Of a stretch of DNA of 64,000 bases, positions 8,901-19,600 are shown piece after piece. The notes under the pieces were generated by a model. It was given only the letters and a program-made list of their open reading frames with translations, did not search any database and was not told where the DNA came from. The stretch lies in assembly GCF_009617895.1 (NCBI RefSeq), contig NZ_BLAW01000001.1, forward strand, positions 487,001 through 551,000, written 5' to 3'. The DNA is from Prolixibacter sp. SD074 (GTDB lineage Bacteria; Bacteroidota; Bacteroidia; Bacteroidales; Prolixibacteraceae). The position numbers were made by a program, and so were the translations under genes. Each line of letters begins with the position of its first letter. Position 1 is the stretch's first letter.

Positions 8901-11900
8901 CTTACAACATATGTCTTGACCTTGACGGTATCGAGCCAGTTGTGGTTTGATGCAAAATTGAAAAGACTTACAACCCAGTAAATTCAACGGAGTTTCATTC
9001 GTACGGTTGTGGTTTGATGCAAAATTGAAAAGACTTACAACATCACTTAATTTGACTGGTCTCTTCATTACGTTGTGGTTTGATGCAAAATTGAAAAGAC
9101 TTACAACAAGTTCGCAAAAATTATGCACCCCTTAAATGTTGTGGTTTGATGCAAAATTGAAAAGACTTACAACCACAATCATATTTTTTCTGTAATTGCT
9201 TAAGTTGTGGTTTGATGCAAAATTGAAAAGACTTACAACACTTTAAATTTATTTTGCTTCCATTTTCTGTTGTGGTTTGATGCAAAATTGAAAAGACTTA
9301 CAACTGGTCAAAATTGGATTGAATGGTTTTGCTTGTTGTGGTTTGATGCAAAATTGAAAAGACTTACAACACCAAGTTTTGCAAGCTCATTTTGAAGGGA
9401 GTTGTGGTTTGATGCAAAATTGAAAAGACTTACAACATTTTGGCTGGGCAAGTTGTCGAACCTCCGTTGTGGTTTGATGCAAAATTGAAAAGACTTACAA
9501 CGGACGCGCGCTTCACAGACCTTCAAAATCGGTTGTGGTTTGATGCAAAATTGAAAAGACTTACAACTGGATCCGAAAAAATAAACAAAGATGAAGCGTT
9601 GTGGTTTGATGCAAAATTGAAAAGACTTACAACGACAAAGCCCGCATGCTGATGAAGGAACATGTTGTGGTTTGATGCAAAATTGAAAAGACTTACAACA
9701 GCAACTGCCGACACTGGATCCACTGCCGAGTTGTGGTTTGATGCAAAATTGAAAAGACTTACAACAACCTTCTTTTTTTGCATTTTTGAATTCATGTTGT
9801 GGTTTGATGCAAAATTGAAAAGACTTACAACGAGAAATCAACTATACCCAAACAAGTCAAGGTTGTGGTTTGATGCAAAATTGAAAAGACTTACAACTTT
9901 ATTAAGAAGTACCGCTTGGGCATAACCGTTGTGGTTTGATGCAAAATTGAAAAGACTTACAACCCCTACTCAAAATCAGTAATTGCCCAGAGGTTGTGGT
10001 TTGATGCAAAATTGAAAAGACTTACAACTCGTGGTAAAATAGGTTCGAGCGGAGTTGGTTGTGGTTTGATGCAAAATTGAAAAGACTTACAACAGTTCCG
10101 GCTACAAGTGAACCGACTAAATAGTTGTGGTTTGATGCAAAATTGAAAAGACTTACAACCGACCATACAACTTACCCCCGAGCAACGCAGTTGTGGTTTG
10201 ATGCAAAATTGAAAAGACTTACAACAGCAACTGCCGACACTGGATCCACTGCCGAGTTGTGGTTTGATGCAAAATTGAAAAGACTTACAACTAGCTCCGA
10301 CCCATTTACACATAGCGAGTGGTTGTGGTTTGATGCAAAATTGAAAAGACTTACAACCCAATCAGCAATCCTGAATCAACTTTCAAGTTGTGGTTTGATG
10401 CAAAATTGAAAAGACTTACAACCGTTTGCAATATAAGTATAAGTTGACGAGCGTTGTGGTTTGATGCAAAATTGAAAAGACTTACAACCTAGGGCATTTA
10501 GCCCTAGGAGAAATCTTGGTTGTGGTTTGATGCAAAATTGAAAAGACTTACAACGACATTTGAAGTGTAAGAGCCTTCGACCCAGTTGTGGTTTGATGCA
10601 AAATTGAAAAGACTTACAACTTTTCGTCAATTTCATCCATAAGATAATCGGTTGTGGTTTGATGCAAAATTGAAAAGACTTACAACGCCAGCTCTCGAAT
10701 GTCTTCGTCATCGGCGGTTGTGGTTTGATGCAAAATTGAAAAGACTTACAACTTTCTATTTCAAAGATTAAAGATATAGCAGGTTGTGGTTTGATGCAAA
10801 ATTGAAAAGACTTACAACCAGCCTTCCACGCCCAATTTTTTACGTGGCGTTGTGGTTTGATGCAAAATTGAAAAGACTTACAACAAGCGGCGCTCGCTTA
10901 CTGGAAGGGACTTCGTTGTGGTTTGATGCAAAATTGAAAAGACTTACAACTCGAAGTCTCAATCATTGCAGATACTGAGCGTTGTGGTTTGATGCAAAAT
11001 TGAAAAGACTTACAACAAAAACATTGCTCACAATTGATGAGCTTTGTTGTGGTTTGATGCAAAATTGAAAAGACTTACAACTTGATGACTTCACTTATTC
11101 GTAGTCCTTCCGTTGTGGTTTGATGCAAAATTGAAAAGACTTACAACATACAAAATGGTTTTGCAAAAACCAAAGTGGTTGTGGTTTGATGCAAAATTGA
11201 AAAGACTTACAACCGCAATGGGTGTCTTGGTACCAAGACCCGCGTTGTGGTTTGATGCAAAATTGAAAAGACTTACAACCAAAAAGAATATTCGCACGAT
11301 TAGTAAACAGTTGTGGTTTGATGCAAAATTGAAAAGACTTACAACCCCGACGCGGACCATCCAGGTTGGTTACTGTTGTGGTTTGATGCAAAATTGAAAA
11401 GACTTACAACGTTGTACCCGTCAGCTGATTTATGTTCGCGGTTGTGGTTTGATGCAAAATTGAAAAGACTTACAACAGTTACTTCAAATGAAAATGAATG
11501 GGATATTGTTGTGGTTTGATGCAAAATTGAAAAGACTTACAACATCTGCTTCTGATACCTCCGTTTCGTCTGCGTTGTGGTTTGATGCAAAATTGAAAAG
11601 ACTTACAACAGCCGGAAAGTCGGGTTCTTCATCGGGTATGTTGTGGTTTGATGCAAAATTGAAAAGACTTACAACTTTTCCCTTAGACCATATTCAGCGC
11701 TAAGAGTTGTGGTTTGATGCAAAATTGAAAAGACTTACAACCAAAATGGGGACAAGCAAAAGGCTTACAGGGGTTGTGGTTTGATGCAAAATTGAAAAGA
11801 CTTACAACTCAAGAATATTAGTTACAACCTGTTTGATGTTGTGGTTTGATGCAAAATTGAAAAGACTTACAACTAAAATGCCTGAAGTAAGGCAAACATT

Positions 11901-12729
11901 GTTGTTGTGGTTTGATGCAAAATTGAAAAGACTTACAACGATTTGGTGATCTGTTGCAGGGTTTCAAAGGTTGTGGTTTGATGCAAAATTGAAAAGACTT
12001 ACAACCAAAATACCGGAAGTGGACCGGTAACCTTTGTTGTGGTTTGATGCAAAATTGAAAAGACTTACAACTTAACTGGATGGGGGGTTGTCATACTTGA
12101 TGTTGTGGTTTGATGCAAAATTGAAAAGACTTACAACGTTATCGGTTCCGAGGATAACCAGGCCGAGGTTGTGGTTTGATGCAAAATTGAAAAGACTTAC
12201 AACACCGGGTCGGTTATCCAATTGGTGGGAAGCGTTGTGGTTTGATGCAAAATTGAAAAGACTTACAACGGCTGATGGCAAGGGTGCTACTTACCAGGGG
12301 TTGTGGTTTGATGCAAAATTGAAAAGACTTACAACGCAGCAAGTTGATGCTTTGAGGTTCTATGTGTTGTGGTTTGATGCAAAATTGAAAAGACTTACAA
12401 CCAAACAAATGTTATTTACGAGCCGCGAACTGTTGTGGTTTGATGCAAAATTGAAAAGACTTACAACTATGAAAAATTATTACAAAACAAAGTTGTGTTG
12501 TGGTTTGATGCAAAATTGAAAAGACTTACAACGTAAATCTCCGGCGTGTGTCCTTGGAATGCGTTGTGGTTTGATGCAAAATTGAAAAGACTTACAACTA
12601 TGAAAAATTATTACAAAACAAAGTTGTGTTGTGGTTTGATGCAAAATTGAAAAGACTTACAACTTAAAAGCATTTTTAGACTTTCAGCATAATGTTGTGG
12701 TTTGATGCAAAATTGAAAAGACTTACGGA
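5902..12729 (+). CRISPR. CRISPR array, 104 repeats and 103 spacers
   Basis: The repeat is 36 bp, starts GTTGTGGTTTGATGC and ends GACTTACAAC, and every copy I followed is identical except the last. Walking repeat starts from 5902 to 12694 gives 103 intervals, mostly 66 bp, with 20 that deviate by one base (spacers of 29 or 31). The last repeat (12694-12729) loses the final AAC and marks the old, leader-distal end. Because 66 is a multiple of three and the repeat is open in several frames, long false reading frames run through the array. Two spacers are exact duplicates (9700-9729 = 10226-10255; 12468-12496 = 12599-12627). The size and uniform repeats suggest active adaptation. Confidence 0.99.
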
Positions 12730-12740
12730 TGTTGTTTCTA

Positions 12741-12778
12741 ACCTGACAGGTTACCGAAACCTGTTGTCAGGTTTTTTT
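12741..12778 (+). terminator. Terminator after the CRISPR array
   Basis: CCTGACAGGTT at 12742-12752 pairs with AACCTGTTGTCAGG at 12758-12771 (one bulge), followed by seven T residues. It starts 12 bases after the last repeat and faces the direction in which the array is read, so it probably ends the pre-crRNA. Confidence 0.85.
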
Positions 12779-12909
12779 ATCAACGGCGGTTTTTACATGA
12801 GAGCAATACCCCTGTCGGGGTCTCCGACCACCAACAGGGTGAGGGGAAAAGAAGCCCCGGACGGACTCAACCGATGGCAAACCGGCCTTCACTTATACCG
12901 AAGCCATTC

Positions 12910-14187
12910 TTATTTTATCACGTAAAACCAGACGGAACACAAGATACCTGCCGCAAGCAGCACCCCGAAATGAACCGCCATTCGTTTCCTGACCGTACTT
13001 CCGCTTAGCGAAAGCGCGTATATCATTTTTAACAGGTTGTTGCTGTTGGTGGCATTCAGGATGGCCAGCGCCACGACCAATACATCAAGGGTGCTCTTTT
13101 GTTGCAGCAGGTTCATCAGGAACGGGTCGATATCGGTGACCCCCACCACAAAGGCGAGGCTGGTGACCCCGGCATTGCCATACACCTGCGACACGTAGTG
13201 AGTAATCAGTCCGAACAGTACGAACAGGAGACCAAACACCAGGGCTGTCCGGAATTCGAGCGGGTTCCGGTGGGTCGTTTCCACCTGTTTACTTCCGGGA
13301 TTCGATTGTGTTGATTTCATCAGCGCCGTCCGCGATAACACCATCGAGACAACGAAGAGTAGCAGGAACGGAACAATCAGTCGCATGGCCACGGCCGTGT
13401 TGAACAGGAAGGCCAGCAGGAGAATGCGCAGGTACATCATGCCGTTAGCCATCATAATAGCCGAGACAACTTCGGCGCCCAGGCTCTCACTTTTCTCTTT
13501 CCGCGCCAGGATGACGGTGGTGGCGGTGGAACTGTATAACCCACCCAGGATACCGGTAACGGTGAGACTGGAGCGGGGAAAGACCAGTTTCTTCAGCAAA
13601 TAGCTGGCGTACGAGATACCCGAAACAACCACAATGGCCAACCAGATGTGATAGGGCGATACCGGAATGGATTCGGAAATATTTTCGTGGGGCAGCAGCG
13701 GAAGAATGATTCCCGCGAAAGCGATAAACTTGGCAAGGGTGATAAATTCGTCCTGCGATATTTTTTTCATGATGGTGACAAACTCGTCCTTCATTTCGGT
13801 GATCACCAAAATGGCTACCACAAATGACAGCGTCAGCCAGATGGGCTGCGTTATGATGAGCAGCGGAATGGAGTAGGTGAGCAGGGCCAGGACAGTGCTG
13901 GTGAGCCCATATTTCTGCTGCGTTTTGATTTTCTGGTAATAGTGAATGCCGAGGAGCAAGCCCAGGATGACAAAGCCGGTGAGAAAGGGAACGAACGATT
14001 TTTCGTTGACGACGATGAGGAGGTAACCGAGTAACCCGATGAAGGTAAAGGTGCGGTCGGTGCCGAAAAGTTCGGCGTTTTCCTTCGAGGAGTGGTGACG
14101 GCGTTGTTCCAGTCCGATCAGTAGCGAGAAAACGAGCACCAGCAGGAAGTGGACAATTTCGTCGGGGATATTGGGTATAAAGTTCAT
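12910..14187 (-). CDS. MgtC/DUF4010 family integral membrane protein
   Basis: The 425-residue hydrophobic protein has about a dozen predicted membrane segments. The N-terminal part resembles the MgtC/SapB fold (FSLLIGLEQRR, then TFTFIGLLGYLL), and the C-terminal part carries the DUF4010 signature, including GGLYSSTATTVILARK around residues 215-230. Members are annotated as putative membrane or magnesium-related proteins, but no transport substrate is established for this subgroup. It is a single leftward gene separated from the array by about 180 bases in which I see only short G+C-rich inverted repeats. The function is inferred from family resemblance only. Confidence 0.8.
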   Translation of the reverse strand: MNFIPNIPDEIVHFLLVLVFSLLIGLEQRRHHSSKENAELFGTDRTFTFIGLLGYLLIVVNEKSFVPFLTGFVILGLLLGIHYYQKIKTQQKYGLTSTVLALLTYSIPLLIITQPIWLTLSFVVAILVITEMKDEFVTIMKKISQDEFITLAKFIAFAGIILPLLPHENISESIPVSPYHIWLAIVVVSGISYASYLLKKLVFPRSSLTVTGILGGLYSSTATTVILARKEKSESLGAEVVSAIMMANGMMYLRILLLAFLFNTAVAMRLIVPFLLLFVVSMVLSRTALMKSTQSNPGSKQVETTHRNPLEFRTALVFGLLFVLFGLITHYVSQVYGNAGVTSLAFVVGVTDIDPFLMNLLQQKSTLDVLVVALAILNATNSNNLLKMIYALSLSGSTVRKRMAVHFGVLLAAGILCSVWFYVIK

Positions 14188-14259
14188 AGGCTGTTTTACA
14201 TTATCCGTTTAGCATGAATAAAGATAGAATTTCGCGTGCATTTGGCATAATTATTTTTT

Positions 14260-14880
14260 TCGGATGAGAACAAAACGAAATGTGAGAAAGGGTGATGAAC
14301 AATGAGCAATGAAAGATGAACAATTAGTAATGAACAATGGGTAGGTCTAAGATCCAATCAATGAGTAATTAACAATGATAAATTAGCAATGGGGAGAAGG
14401 AAGGTCTAAGGTCTGGAATCTGGAGTCTTGCTTCTTACTATCGAACCCATAAAATTTTTTGCAACCAAATATTCCACGCAAAGATGGCCGTTTGACTAGC
14501 ATTTTAATAAAGGAGTAAGTTTGGTTATACTCATAGCATAAAACAAGAGACTCCCTAAGAACAGCAATTGCAAAGCAGAGCAAAGCAAAGTCCATCCTGA
14601 AATACAACGCCTCCAAGTGCGGCGCAGGAACATATGCTTTTCAAGGATGATCGAGCTGTGCGCCTTTTCTAGTCACTCATACTTGTTCCCCGGGGTGGCG
14701 TCGTTCCAGCTTCCACTGAAACTCCTTACCCCGGGCTATGGACTTTCAGTCCTTCAGCCTGACAACGACAGAAACATTTCTAACTACAGAAACCGCGAAG
14801 CTTAACCTGAAAGCCTTTAAATAAATGAGCAATGAACAATTAAGAGGTCTATGGTCTAAGGTCTCGCGTCTGGAGCCTGT
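14260..14880. repeat. Gene-free stretch with degenerate short repeats
   Basis: I see no credible gene between 14188 and 14995. Two parts (about 14280-14420 and 14820-14880) consist of loose repeats of AATGAACAAT / GAGCAATGA and of GGTCTAAGGTCT / GTCTGGAGYCT motifs. The same motifs recur at 26330-26455. The middle (about 14610-14810) is G+C richer, contains the palindromic CCCCGGGG and CCCCGGGC words, and may be a decayed REP-like or transposon-associated element. Open frames of 62 and 77 codons here have no recognisable protein character. Confidence 0.5.
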
Positions 14881-14900
14881 CCTCTTAATTTACGTTCTCA

Positions 14901-14934
14901 AAAAAAAGGCCACCGCTGCAGTAGCAGGGTGGCC
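14901..14934 (-). terminator. Terminator downstream of the first SusC/SusD pair
   Basis: GGCCACC (14908-14914) plus CTGC (14916-14919) pairs with GCAG plus GGTGGCC (14924-14934) around an AGTA loop, with one bulged base. On the minus strand the stem is followed by a run of seven or more T residues. It lies about 60 bases after the susD stop. Confidence 0.85.
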
Positions 14935-14995
14935 CCGGGTTTAACCCAACTGTATGAATGATTTGTTTGTTTTTATCGTTCCTTATCAGGAAAGA

Positions 14996-16618
14996 TTAAT
15001 ATCCAGTGTTTTGTGAACTCTGCGGGTTAACGGAAATCTCCTGTTCCGGAATGGGTAGCACTACATTCTTATCCTTGAAGCCTGCACCCGAAATACTCAT
15101 ATAATCTTCCTGTCCGTTGGTAAAGGTTCCTTCCGGAATCATTTTACCCTGGTCGCCCAATATCGTTTTGGCATCGCCCCAACGAACCAAGTCCTGGAAG
15201 CGTACGCCTTCGAACGACAGTTCCAGACGACGTTCTGTTTTAATGTCAGCGAAAAGCTGGTCGCCTGATGAAGCGAGGGCAGGCAGGTTAACCCTTGCCC
15301 GTACCTGGTTGATCAACGGAAGTGCTTTGGCATCATCGCCGGCCCGGTTATAGGCTTCGGCGGCCATCAGTAATACATCGGCATAGCGCATCAAACGAAC
15401 ATTGGTAGCGTAATTCAGCTCTTTTACACTAGTTTCGCTTGTATTCGATTCGTTGGCCCATGGACCATATTTCAGCCGAACATAGCCTTCGCATCCCCAG
15501 GGATAGGAGTTGTTCTGGTCGGGGTTCCGCAGTTTTCCGCCTTTCGCGATTAACTGGTTTTCGCTCATCATGGCTGCATTTCGGCGTACGGTATCGTTCG
15601 CAGCGGTATACGCATTCCAAAGTGATTTCTGCGGATAAGCAAATCCCCATCCGGCTACCAGTCCGGTTGAGCCACCGGTGAACCAACCATCGCCACGCGG
15701 ACCGCAAAGCTGCCAGTGGACGTTGCTTTCGGTGTTACGGCCGTTGTTGCCCCACTGGAAGTTACCCCAATCGTAGTTTTTATCAGCCGAATAGGAAATC
15801 TCGAACAGTGACTCTTGTCCGAATTCCTGTTCCTTACGGAGAACTCGTGAATAATCGGAAATCAATCCGTATTCACCGGAATCGATTACTTTTTGGAATT
15901 CAGCAGCTGCATCAGCATATTTTTTCTCAAAGAGTAGTGATTTACCCAGCATAGCCTGAGCCATACCTTTCGAAACGCGTACTTTATCAGCGGCTGATTG
16001 CTGGCTTTTCAGCGGAAGATCCGGGATAGCTTCGTTGAGGTCTTTTTCAATCTGCGCCCAGATGTCGGCTACTTTAGCGCGTGGCTGGTTGTACTGCTCG
16101 GGCGATGCTGCCGGTTCGGTTACTAACGGCACTTTCCCCCATAAAGTTACCAGATCGAAATAAAGCATGGCTCGTAGCGATTTCGCTTCGGCTATAGCCT
16201 GCTTTTTCGCGGCCGATTCGGGTTTGATTTTCGCAATCACCAGGTTGGCGCGGTAAATACCCCAATACGACATCTGGAACAACCAGGTAATAACCGGGTT
16301 GCTGGAGCTGTAACGGAACTCATTGATTTCCTCATAAGGAGGCTGATCACCACGGTGTCCGCCACCGGTATAGATTTCATCAGACAACAGGGTTTTCAGC
16401 ATCCACATGCTGTCCCAGTCGTAGGCGTACATCGATTGAAGTATGTCGTAAACTCCCAGCACGGCACCTTTAGCGTCGGCATCGGTTTTATAGAAGCTGT
16501 CCACAGGGATAGAACCTTCGGGTGTGGTATCGAGAAATGATTGAGAACAGCCCGACAGGAAGAAAATGGCGGATAGTAGCGCCACCTTGAATTTATATTT
16601 TTTGATCTGCATGTTCAT
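14996..16618 (-). CDS. SusD/RagB-family outer-membrane lipoprotein
   Basis: SusD-type lipoproteins sit on the cell surface as the lid of a SusC-type TonB-dependent channel and help bind glycans or other nutrients. The 540-residue protein has a lipoprotein signal ending in FFLSGC (Cys24), the usual SusD N-terminus after it (SFLDTTPEGSIP), TPR-like helices in the middle and the typical C-terminal region with RWGDAKTIL. It is co-oriented with the SusC gene, which ends 14 bases upstream. No polysaccharide-degrading enzyme lies nearby, so the substrate cannot be stated. Confidence 0.93.
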   Translation of the reverse strand: MNMQIKKYKFKVALLSAIFFLSGCSQSFLDTTPEGSIPVDSFYKTDADAKGAVLGVYDILQSMYAYDWDSMWMLKTLLSDEIYTGGGHRGDQPPYEEINEFRYSSSNPVITWLFQMSYWGIYRANLVIAKIKPESAAKKQAIAEAKSLRAMLYFDLVTLWGKVPLVTEPAASPEQYNQPRAKVADIWAQIEKDLNEAIPDLPLKSQQSAADKVRVSKGMAQAMLGKSLLFEKKYADAAAEFQKVIDSGEYGLISDYSRVLRKEQEFGQESLFEISYSADKNYDWGNFQWGNNGRNTESNVHWQLCGPRGDGWFTGGSTGLVAGWGFAYPQKSLWNAYTAANDTVRRNAAMMSENQLIAKGGKLRNPDQNNSYPWGCEGYVRLKYGPWANESNTSETSVKELNYATNVRLMRYADVLLMAAEAYNRAGDDAKALPLINQVRARVNLPALASSGDQLFADIKTERRLELSFEGVRFQDLVRWGDAKTILGDQGKMIPEGTFTNGQEDYMSISGAGFKDKNVVLPIPEQEISVNPQSSQNTGY

Positions 16619-16632
16619 TGCGTTTTAGTTGA

Positions 16633-19600
16633 TTAGAATGAAATGGATGTTCCGAACATTACTTTACGAGCAGTTGGATACGTTCCCCGGTCGATACCAA
16701 TGTTGTTGTTATTGTTGTTGTTGGTACCAGCTTCCGGGTCCATACCGATGTAATTGGTGAATGTGAAGAAATCATCGAGTGATATGTAGAACCGGGCAGA
16801 TTTCATATGTAAGTTATTCATCAGTGATTTGGGAAGGTTGTATCCCAACTGAATCTGTTTGATTCGCATGAAAGCTCCGTTGAATACCAGGAGGTCACTG
16901 TTCCATGCTTTTGGATTCGTTCCTGCACGCGGCTCCGTTGCCGTGGTGTTGTCGGCTGTCCAGCGGTTTTTGAAGAAATATTCCGGATGGTTAATGGTCG
17001 GACGGTCGTTACGAATCCAGCCCATCATTACATCGTTACCGGAAGTTCCCTGGAAGTTCACATTCAAATCGAAGTTTTTGTATGATGCATCCAGGCTTCC
17101 ACCGTAATAGAGATCCGGAATTGCACTTCCAATGTACTGTTTATCGGCTTCCGTTACATTATTGGTTGGCTGACCACTTTTATCGAGGAAGATGGGATCG
17201 CCGGTTTTCGGGTCGATTCCCTTGGTTTTGTATCCGTAGAAGAACCAGAGCGGTTCACCTTTTTGAACAGCAGTGGCAGTCCAGCCCGAACCTACCTGGG
17301 CACCGTAGAGGCGATCGAGTGTCGGGTTGAGGTAGGTTACTTCGTTCTTCAGTGTCGACATATTCAGGTGAATACCGTAGTTGAAATCATGGATTTTATT
17401 CCGGTATCCCAATTCGAACTCAAAACCTTTGTTCGTTACGTCGCCGGCATTGATAGGGGAAGCTGCGTTTCCGGCTTCCAGAGCAGGTGTATTCTGCGTG
17501 ATGAGATCGGTGGTTTTCTTGTTGTAGTAATCCATCGTGAAGGTCAACCGATCGTGGAACGCACGGAGGTCAAGGCCGACGTCAGTTTGTACACTGGTTT
17601 CCCAGCGGAGATTCGGGTTCTCGAGCTGTGATGGTTCAAATACTGTTCCGAATGAACCGTCGGCCATCGGGTAGGTCAGGGCGTATCCGTTACTCGTCGA
17701 TGAGATGAGTGAAGCATAGCTGTAGTTCCCCAGGTTGGAGAGGCTACCGTTCTGACCCCAACTGGCACGAAGTTTAGCATTGGTGATAAATGATTTCGGG
17801 AAAAAATCTTCGTTCGAGATAACCCATCCGCCGGAAACGGCAGGGAAGACTCCCCAACGGCCGCTTTTGGGCAGTTGTGACAGGCCGGCACCATCGCGGC
17901 GCAAACTACCTTCGAGCAGGTACTTGTCTTTGTAGTTATAGGAAAGACGGCTGAAGTAACTTTCTTTGCGGTTGTCGTAGATGCGGCCATTGACCTGGTC
18001 ATTCTTCTGCGATGAGATGAAATCGAGCTGTGCATAAGCCGGATTTTCCATAATCATCGGACCACCCTGTGCATTGGTAATGCGGTGTGTGGCTTTCTCG
18101 GATGACATACCCAACAGTAACGTCAGGTCGTGATCGCCGAATTTATGGTTATACGAAGCAAAGTTTTCGAACATCCAGTCTTTCCAAAGGTCATTGTTAT
18201 CAATTACCTTGGTTGCACTGTTATTCCGCTCTGCGGTATAGTAATAGGTCGGATTCCAGGTGTGATAATTCTGGTAGGTCAGGTTCAGGTTGAACCGTGA
18301 GGTGATGGTCAATCCCTTCAGCGGCGTCAGCACGGCATACACATTTCCTTGCAGTTGATCCTGTTGTGTCCGGTCTTTGGTGATGGCCTGCGTAACGAAT
18401 GGATTGACGATTTCTCCGAAGACGTATTTGGAAATACCATAGTAGTTTCCGTCCGGCGCTTTCAAAATCGGATTTCCGTTGTTAATGAAAGTCTGAACAT
18501 GTGCGGGTACATCGCCGGTATATTCTACCGGAGTTGCCGGGTCAATCATCAGCGCACTGCCGATAACTCCACCAAACTCACCACCCGATTCGTTGATGGC
18601 AGCACGTTGACTGTTGGAGTAGGTAAACGTATTTCCAACTTTCATCCAGGGCAGAATCTGGTGATCGGAGTTCAGTCGAACGGTGTAGCGTTTGTATTTA
18701 TCCTGCGGACCTACCACGATACCATCCTGATTGAGGTACGACATCGACAGCATGTAGGTGGAACCATCTTTACCTCCGGAGAAGGAGATGTGATGCTTCT
18801 GCATGGGCGCGGTTTCGAAGATGGCACCCAGCCAGTCGGTGTTATAGGTCTGGTCGACATTTGAAATTAATCCCGCTTCGTTCATGAAGGTGCTGTACTG
18901 CGAAGTGTTCATCAGCTTCGGCGTATGCCCTACACTCTGCAATCCATATTGGAAATCGTAAGTAATGGTGGGTTTCCCTGATTTTCCTTTTTTCGTGGTG
19001 ATGATGACAACACCATTACCACCCTCGGCTCCGTAAATGGCTGTTGATGCGGCATCTTTCAATACCTCCATGGAACTGATATCATCCGGATCGAGGTTGG
19101 AAATATCGGTGGTTTTGATACCATCGACGATGTAGATCGGATTGGAGTTGTTGTTCGATGAGTATCCGCGAATCCTCACTTTGATGGGGGCTCCAGGAGC
19201 TCCGGATGCGTTGATAACCTGCACACCGGAAGTTTTTCCCTGCAGTGCCTGCTGTGCCTGCGAAACCGAAGTGTTGCCGATGTCAGACGAATTGACGCTG
19301 GCAATGGCGCCGGTCACAACGCTTTTCTTTTGTACACCGTATCCTACAGCGACAACCTCGCCCAGACCGATGTTTTCTTCCTCCATCTTTACATTGATGG
19401 TGCTTTGCCCCGTGTAGGTAATTTCTTTATTCTTCATTCCTACAAAGGAGTAAAGCAGGGTTGTATTGGCCGGAACATCAGCCAGGTGATAAACGCCGTT
19501 GGCATCGGTGATGGTTCCGTGTGTGGTCCCTTTAATAACAACGGTAACTCCGGGAAGGGGAGCACCGCTTCCATCGCTTACTTTACCCGATACAGTGTGC

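Noticed and set aside
5903-12519. Many reading frames of 60-177 codons on both strands through the array, rich in LWFDAKLKRLTT, VVSLFNFASNHN or CKSFQFCIKPQ.
   Set aside because: They are translations of the CRISPR repeat. The 66-base period is a multiple of three, so frames stay open across spacers.
5902-12729. Leftward transcription of the array, as known for some II-C loci.
   Set aside because: The tracrRNA anti-repeat pairs with the plus-strand repeat, the degenerate repeat is at the right end and a rightward terminator follows it.
14383-14805. Two open frames (77 and 62 codons) in the gene-free stretch.
   Set aside because: No signal, domain or coding character, and they run through degenerate repeat DNA.
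14200-14900. Insertion sequence or REP-associated transposase.
   Set aside because: No transposase motif or clear terminal inverted repeats; only short G+C-rich palindromic words remain.
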